64,000 nt of DNA from the NCBI GenBank assembly GCA_946811185.2, contig OX328105.1:43214845-43278844 (forward strand). Reading direction: 5' to 3'. The notes beneath the pieces were generated by a model. The model saw nothing but the letters and a program-made list of their open reading frames with translations, was not told where the DNA came from and made no database searches. This document shows, piece by piece, positions 37,301 through 46,300 of this stretch. This DNA comes from Hippopus hippopus. Lineage: Eukaryota; Mollusca; Bivalvia; Cardiida; Cardiidae. The position numbers and the translations under genes are program-made. The stretch's first letter is position 1; each line of letters begins with the position of its first letter.

Positions 37301-40300
37301 GTAGAGTTATGGTTCTTTCGCACTGCACTCCGTATTATTGCAACAAACACAAATGACAAGTTTCAAGTCAATCGGACTGAAGATGACAAAGTTATGCTCC
37401 GGACAAGCAGAAAATGCTGTAAAAATGAAGATCAAAGGGAAATAACTCAGACAGCACGAGGTAGAGTTATGGTTCTTTTGCACTGCACTCCATATTATTG
37501 CAACAAACACAAATGCCAAGTTTCAAGTCAATCGGATTGGAGATGACAAAGTTATGCTCCGGAAAAAGAACTATTCTACAGAACTTTCTAATTCAAGGGC
37601 AAATAACTCCAGTCATTCTGGTCCGATTAGACCCATAATCGAAGTCATCCCAGATCTTATGGTCATAAGTATTTTGACCAAGTTTGATGCTGATTGGTTA
37701 AAAACTGTAGATGCTAGAGTGTAAACAAAGTCAAATATAGCAATTTTTCTAATTCAAGGGCAAATATTACACCCATAATACAGGGTTTTCCATGACGCAC
37801 AAATCCTGCATCATAGACGCAATTTTAATTCAAATGACCCCCAAAATAAATGAGACTGCGTCATCTGTGAAGCAACTTTCCAAAATCTAAATCATCTACG
37901 AACTTGAATAAGGCGTCATAAATCCAAGTCTGTTCTTCCTTCAATATCAAGCGAACACAGTTCTTTTTTTAACTACAGGGTTTATTTTAGATAAAAGTGG
38001 TTTTCCGGAAATTTATTTATAGAATCGGACTGGTTTACGCATTATTGTTGTAAAGTATATTGCACATGTGTCGTAAATATAGGCCCAGTCGAAGTCTTGG
38101 TTGGGTTCTCTGTATTTCACAGCTTATTTTACACTACTTCCGGTATATAAAATTACACATTACCAGTCTGTGCTGTTCGCGGAAATTAATGTCACGACGA
38201 AGATAACCGTAATGTTCATCTATTGTCTGCAGCAATTCAGACAAGAATGTTTCGTCTTTCAAAAAGTGAAATCGACCTTTCCATCAGAAATGACTTACAG
38301 ACTTTTCTTTCTTGGAGTTTAAAGGTGAAATGCTTGATGACGAAGAGATAGATTTATTTTGACCCCCTAAGTTGAAGAAATGACCCTCAACTGATGAGGA
38401 TGGGGGTCACAATGACCCCCAATTTTTAAAGCCGAGGGAAAACCCTGCATAACAGAACTCATCCGAGATCTTAGGGTCATATATATTTTGACCAAGTTTG
38501 GTGCTGATTGGTTGATATTTGTAGATGCTAGATTGTAAACAAAGTCAAATATAGCAATTTTTCTAATTCAAGGGCAAATAACTCCAGTTGTTCTGGTCCG
38601 ATTAGACTCATAATCGAACTCATCCGAGATCTTATGGTGATATATATTTTGACCAAGTTTGGTGCTGATTGGTTGATATTTGTAGATGCTAGAGTGTAAA
38701 CAAAGTCAAACATAGCAATTTTTCTAATTCAAGGGCAAATAACTCCAGTTGTTCTGGTCCGATTAGACCCATAATCCAACTCATCCGAGATCTTATGGTC
38801 ACATATATTTTGACCAAGTTTGGTACTGATTGGTTAAAAATTGTAGATGCTAGAGTGTAAACAAAAAAATGTGAGCGGTGACGGATGGACGGAAGACGGA
38901 CGCCGATGGACGGTGAGTGATCACAATAGCTCATCCTGAGCACTTTGTGCTCAGGTGAGCTAAAAATGCTAGTAACCAGCATTTTTCCTTTTCCCACAAT
39001 GTTTTCTATCCATTCAAAGATAAACTCCATCATTTGAGCCACATTCAAATTGTCCTCTGCAAATGCTTTGAATTTGGACAAGTTAAAGATTTTGTTGTTT
39101 GGTAACAAGTTAACGGTTCAACAAAGTTTCAATACAATGACGACAAAGCTGCAGGAAGCATCAGGGACACAAACTTACATTATGCAAATGTAGACAGTCA
39201 GGACAGGGGCATGATGAAATATCAATCAATGGTAATGCTCACCTCTTCGTTTCTAGACAAAGCATCTATTAATGCCTGTCTTGTGTCAAATTGAACATAT
39301 CCAAATCCACGGAATCTGCCATTTTCTTCTGGTAATCGTATGTTTACCACCTGAAAATAAAAACCGATGCAATCAAGTTTTATTAATTTGAGCGTATATA
39401 CACTTTTTGCTCTTAACTCTTTACCAGATGACAAAAATGTGGGCTTGCCCAAATTGTACGTATTTGCAGGCTTACAACAATTTAAAAGTAGCTAAAATGA
39501 TGCTGGTGGTCTCTGAAAGTGGTTCCCAGTGTTTTCTCCTTTTCCCACAATGTTTTTAACAGCTTTCTACCTCAGGGTCATTAAAAGTCCGGATTGTGTG
39601 GTACAGGGTTAAGTCTTTAGAAAACAACAAAATTTTAGATTTGTCAAAATTCAAAGCATTAATTTTGCAGACAAGAAATTAAATGGGGCTCGAGGAAAGG
39701 GATCTGTCTTTGAAAGGGTAGAAAAGCGTTTACAGATGACAGATGAAATGTGGCTAAGATTTTTATCCCCCCCAAAAAAAAAAAAAAAAACAGTAGAAAA
39801 CATTGCAAAAATGGAGTCTCCTTTTCTCACAATATTTTCAAACTTTCGATATCCAATATACTTTGAAACAGTCTGGCAAAAACAGCCTTGAAAATTGCTA
39901 AGCTTTGGTCTTTTTCCCTAAAAAATATTTTCAAACCTTTCTACCTCAGAATTGTAAAAACTCAGGATTGTTTGGTAAAGTTTTAATTCTTTGACTGTTT
40001 AGTACATGAAACACATTTCTATCCAGTAGAAAAAAAAAACAGCTTGTATCAACTAGTATCAGTTTCAAGGCTGTTATTAACCAAAACGCCTCTAAAAATA
40101 TCACACAAGATAATTAACTCTGTACCACACGACAACATTTTAGACTAGTTCAAATGGAAAGCATTTGCAGACCACAAAGTAAATTTTGCACAATGAAACT
40201 TGTATATGAACAGTTTGAAGACATTGCGGGAAAAGGAGAAAATGCTTGTTACCAGCATTTTCTCCTTTTCCCACAATGTTTTCAAAAGCCTTCTTTTTTC

Positions 40301-43300
40301 AGGGTCATTAAAACTTGAGATTGTATGGTATAGGATTATATCAGACTCAAAATTAAGCTGTAGATCTTGATATATATTGTCTGCAAAAGTACCTTATCTT
40401 GTAGTTATCATGCCAAGAGCAGTGTTCTGCAAAGGCGGATATTCTGGGACACTGTCCCATTGTTTGAATTGGACATAATTATGTCCTTTGATAATGCTCA
40501 CATGTGGAACTTTGTGCCTTTCAAATTCATTTGACCCATGCTCTGTGAAAAGGGGGGCTTAATGCATCTGCAAAAAAAGTGTCAACCAAGGTCAGCTTGC
40601 TCAGTCCGCGCAGGCTGGGCTGACCTGGGCCGAAACTTTTTGCTATTGGTCAGTTTTCTGCATGTCCAAGGGCCAATCTTCCTCCAAATTAAATGACTTG
40701 TTAGACAAAATGGATTTTATGAACAGGGTCCAAAGAATCCACTCGTCCGCTTGTCCTTACTAGTGAAAATTTGGTGAGGCCAAGTGGATTATCCGTCTTT
40801 GTCTAACTGTAGGACGAGTGCAAAATGGCAGGAGGACAAGTAAGAATTCTGAAATTTTCTGGACCCTGATGGATCCCTAATTATGTGATGACTTGCTTGG
40901 TATAGCAGATCACCGAGATGCATTAAACCTCCTTTTGCCAGAGCATAGCTCATTTAAGATGGTCTTCCGTGCCGTTGCCTTGCTAATTTTGAAAGTGTCC
41001 CCACCCATTTCTGCCAGTTCTTAGGACAATTGTCCACTCTCTGAACAATCCTGCACAGAACACTACTTGGATCCTGGACATGAGTAATGATCTTACCGGC
41101 AACTTGTGAAAAAAGTCCTTTATCTTCTCCTCTGACACCTCATACGGTAAATTTCCAATGAATGCTGTGAATGGAGGTTCTTTAGGTACCCGGTCCAAAT
41201 CCTCAAGGACTCTGGCCGCCTTGGGAGCTGTGGGTAGTTTAGTTCTGTCCACATTGGATAATGAATAGGGTGTATCTACCACACCTGTGGAAATATTGTA
41301 AAGAACAGAATGTGAAAGGTAGACAAAATCAGATAAGCCAATAGCCAGCTGCAGACCTTTTGTGTTTTACATCACACCACTTTTGAAAACATTATAGCAA
41401 AAGGAGAAATTGATTGCATGTAATTTATTCAATCAAACTGTTTTAACATCTATTTAACTACTGAACTCTTTTTCAGATGTCTTTTTTGGAATTACAGATG
41501 AAAGAATACCATGTACATAAAATTGAGGGGATATATCTCCTTTGACTCGGGACTCCGGGTTTTGACGTATGGAAATCCGAAATGACCCGTTTTTGACGCC
41601 AAGAGATTACCAGCCAAAGGGTCATATAAATTATGTCGCATGCATCCGGCATGAATGTAGCCTATAATAAACACAATCAGTGTCAATTGCGTACAGACGC
41701 ACGCAGCTCTGTTTATCACACGTAATCAAGCTGGCGAGTGGCGAGTCATTTTTGAAAACATGATAAAGGTGTTAGTCCAATTATCTAGTGTAAAATGACA
41801 GGTTTTCAAGTTAACTGCTACCCTAATTAACAAATTTATGTCAAATCATGCAGTAATACTTGTAAAAATATTAACTGATTTGAAAAAAAGATCGCTGGAA
41901 AAAAACGTGAAAACTCATGACACAACAGAAATCAGTTTGACATCGTCCAATCAGAGGCACTTCCAACTATCTTTTCATCTTTGGTGACAAATTTAAACAG
42001 TGAATTTATACTTATTTCTTTATGAAACAATAAGTGAAAGCTAAAATCTCTGTTTAAAAATTAGGAAAAACTTTTTAAGATGAAAATAAACAACAACCTA
42101 TAGATAAGATGGGGGGAGGGGGGAAACCGGAACAAGTGTGATAGAAAAAGTAATTGGACAAGAAAAGAAGACTTAAATCTTAAGAAATAACACTTTAATG
42201 GATGTGACCTTTATTTTCTCCCTTTTCCACAATGTTCTGGGGTAAGAAAGACAAATCAAGTCGTTCCAGCCACATTTGAATTGTCGTCTGCAAATGTCTA
42301 AAATAATTATGATCTAGTCAAAAGTTTTTGTTGTTTGGTAAATAGTTCAAAAGTTGTTTGTGTCCATTTATTCATCAAGATGAATTACATGCTAGGGCTG
42401 CAATTTAGAATTCTTCTGTCCACTTCATTCCAACAAGTCTCTACATAAGATAGGGTATTTTCTTATCTAATTCCTATCAATAAACAAAGAATATAAATGG
42501 AAAGTTTTCATTATTTCAACCTTATCTCTCCGTGATAATTTTGACCCATGGACATTTCTATTAGACTCTTGGGAATTCCATTTTGACTCTTGAAAATTTG
42601 GGCCCAAGAGTCAATGACTCTTGGGATTCTGGACCTAGGGAGAACCCTGTGAAAGGGTAAAAAATATTGTGGGAAAGGGAGAAAATGCTGGTTACCAGCA
42701 TTTTCTCCTTTCCCAACAATGTTTGTCAAAATCACTTTTTTGGTTGTTTAAATCCAAGACAGTGTGGTAAAGGGTTTAACTTTATGTGGGTAACCATTCG
42801 CTTGTCTCAATGGAACATTTCAGATTGGCATCCACACTGTATGTTTTAGCAAAAAAGAATTTTCTGTTTCTATGGATTACAATACCTTCACTTACCCAGA
42901 CCCTTTTTGAGAATTTATGGGTGTTGAAATGTCCAATATTAATATGGATGAAGTTTGATCAGGGTCCAAAGAATCCACTCGTCCGCTCGTATTTACGAGT
43001 AAGAAATGGATGAGGACGAGTGAATTATCAGTCATGGTGGTCCAGCAGAGCAAGTGGTAAATAAGAGGTAGTATACAAATAAACAAGTGAATATGTAACT
43101 TACAAGAAACAAAACAGCCATTCCATCACTGAATAAGCGAATTAAGGGTATGAAATTCAGGAAATCAAATATTGAAACAGGATATAAATCGTGCTAGTCC
43201 CCGCGCCAAATATAGACAAGTTTCAAGGCAGCCTAATGATATATCTTGGTATCTTTCATAGCAAATAAAAATGTTTTAATATGCTTCAGGTTATTACATA

Positions 43301-46300
43301 CAAGCAACTTTGCTTATTATTACAATGAATGATACTAACGCAAACACTTTCCCAAAACCAGTTCGAAAAACTTTGTCATTTTGGGTTTACTAATTTTTAT
43401 TACTTGACCGGATAAATGGTAATGGTTATTGAAACCTTATTTAAGGTTCGTTGCAACGGGAGACAATGAAGTTAGCGTTTCTGTTTCATCTGAAAAAAAA
43501 AAAAAATGTCAGCGCCCTAAATTAGCAGGGTTTTTCTTGTTGGACGAGTGAGGATCAAATCAGGGCAAGTGCTTTTTTTTTGAAGGCACTTGTCCTGCAG
43601 GACGAGTGCCTTTTCTGGAAATTTTTGGATCCTGTTGATTGGAAAAATTCTCAAAATTCTTTCATTTTTTTTTCTTTAGTCTGTGGATATGGAAGTTGAA
43701 AGAGCTTTACCTGTCTCTGGTTGGAAAAACTCTACTTACTGTTATCTAAATCTTCCATTTCTTGAGCCCAATCGACAGTCTTGTTTGCTAAAACATAGCT
43801 TGTTCCGGGTCCCACCACATTGCCCTGCTCATCAGACAGGAAGTCTGTGAGGGCCATTGTCATCCCTTTCTTCTTACCCTTTTTACTAGCTGATGAAAGA
43901 AGAAAATAGAAAAATGATTAATGATAAACAACATCATCAAAAAAATGCTCTTAACTGATCATGTTAAAATCAAAATTAATTTCCCTTACAATAAAAGTAA
44001 ACAAAGAAAATCAAGGTCAATATGCTCGTTTTGTTTCATAATTTTAACCCTGAAAGCGCCAAATAAACTCAATTATGGACATTTTCATTTCAGAAAAAGA
44101 CCTAGATGATTGCACTTTCATGACTGTCTTTTGTTTGTACTGTTTCAGCAAATAGACAGTGTAGATCAAAGATCAGACTGCGTGTTTATTGCAGTGATCT
44201 TGATCTATGCTGGCCCCGCAACTATTGAACTGTAAGAAGCTTTGAGGGTTAAAATTGTTAAACCTGTGTTCAGAGACCATCATAGAGAAGGAATAAAAGT
44301 GGTCTTTAACAGAAGGTTGTATTTTAATGCAAGTTAGGTTACTACATGTAAATGGAATATAGATTTGAAACACTTGTCTCTAGATGGTCTCTAAGGCAGA
44401 TAAACTTTCCAATCTTTCCCTCATAATCCTGAGTATCTAGGGCATAAAGTCAATAAAATTATTCAGATATGTCAATGCTGATGGAGGGCCTTTTAGCAGG
44501 TCTATTTGCTGGACATTTATTTACAACAGGTTGCTACTACCTTGTGTTTCAATGATAGAACAAAAATGTTTTTGTAAACATTGTTGGAAAAGGTGAAAAT
44601 GGGGGTAACCATCATTTTCTCCTTTTATTCCACAATATTGTCTACGAGAGTCTCCTTTTATTCCACAATATTATCTACGAGAGTCTCCTTTTATTCCACA
44701 ATATTGTCTACGTGAGTCTCCTTTTATTCCACAATATTGTCTATGACAGTCTCCTTTTATTCCACAATATTGTCTACGAGAGTAATAGAATAATACCGGT
44801 CCGACAAATTACCGAAATACCACCGAAACACTGAAATACCCTTATTTTTATCATTGGGCTCAGATAACTGATATAAGTATGGTGATTTTTCTTCCCTTTT
44901 TTTTTACAGAAAGCACACTAAATCAAAGTATTACTCATTATTGAGAAGAATGATTTTGTTAATATACATTGATCATTGATTCACGTGGACAACAATCATC
45001 GAAACACTCTGGCCTGGATGCCAATCTAGACTAAAGAATTATCAATATGACATTATCAATTATATTTATCATTTCTTTGACTGATAAACACACACAAAAG
45101 AGAACGCTTATCCACTTCATTTGCGAAAGAAGAAGACCCAAATCAGACACTGCATGATGTAGGTCTCTGATCAGTCGAAACACTCAAGTATCACGGCATG
45201 TTCAGCTCCCTTCTGTTCTGTTAAAGTATAGCAATCATAATTGAAGGTGTTCAGCCAACATTATTTGTTGAGTAAGTTTGTCATTGCTATGTTTAGAGTA
45301 ATACGATTATTAGGAGGAATCATAAGGGTCTTATCAATTTACGACTGGTGTAATTATATAACGTCTTAACCACAGATTCAAAATGGCTGCCGGCTTCTAT
45401 TTTGGTGATGTTTTAATTTCATATTCCCAATATAGAAAAGGAAAACTATTTTTCTAGCATACTTATGGATAAAGATCAGACACACCAACCTTGTACAAAA
45501 GCTAATGTAGCTAGGTTCCGGAGGTAGGGTCTCTGAATCAATCCACTTTACTACGTGGAGCAGGTATTTCGGTGAACCGTGATTTACGGTACATAACGGC
45601 TGTTCCATTGTACATTCTTCATAGCAGGCCTAAAAGGCATGTTGCTATTTTGACACTAAGCTTCAAATCAACCCTCCTTCATCAATATGATAACAATTTG
45701 TGTCAAAAACCACAACTTCAGTTATCTGAGTTTGGTAATTAAAAAAATAAAATAGGGGTATTTCGGTGATATTATACTATGTTTTTCCTGAACTCAGAGG
45801 GAGAGGGTCAATACGGCCCACTTCCAAAACAGCGCACTATACCAAAATGGCCCACTTTAATGGGTACCAAAAGGCCCACTTTTGAACTCTACTTACTGTT
45901 ATTTCCATCAACTTTGATAGAATGAATTTAATAACTTTCTTTACTTGTCATGTCTATTTTCAAATATTGAATTCAATTTCTTGAGCTTGGACCTCCTTTT
46001 TCCATGCATACAAGTGTGTGTTGTATTCTGCATTCCTGTCAGTTGTAATCTTATAACCAGAGCTCCTTTAGAAGTCTTCCTTCCTCCCCCTTTCTTTTCT
46101 CATGACCAACCGGCATTTTTCAAAAAAATATATATATGTTTGGGTTTGCTTTCAAAAAGTCTATTCCCCTTCTGTTGTGCACAAATTACATATGTGGAAA
46201 ACGACAGCTCTAGACATTCTAGAAAGAATACAACACTGTACATGTCTCCGTAAATTTGTAAAAGGAAACCATCACGCTTGATTCACATGATCAAAGTTCA

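Noticed and set aside
44619..44783. CRISPR-like regular array
   Set aside because: Units of 33 bp are directly adjacent with no spacers; it is a minisatellite in an animal intron.
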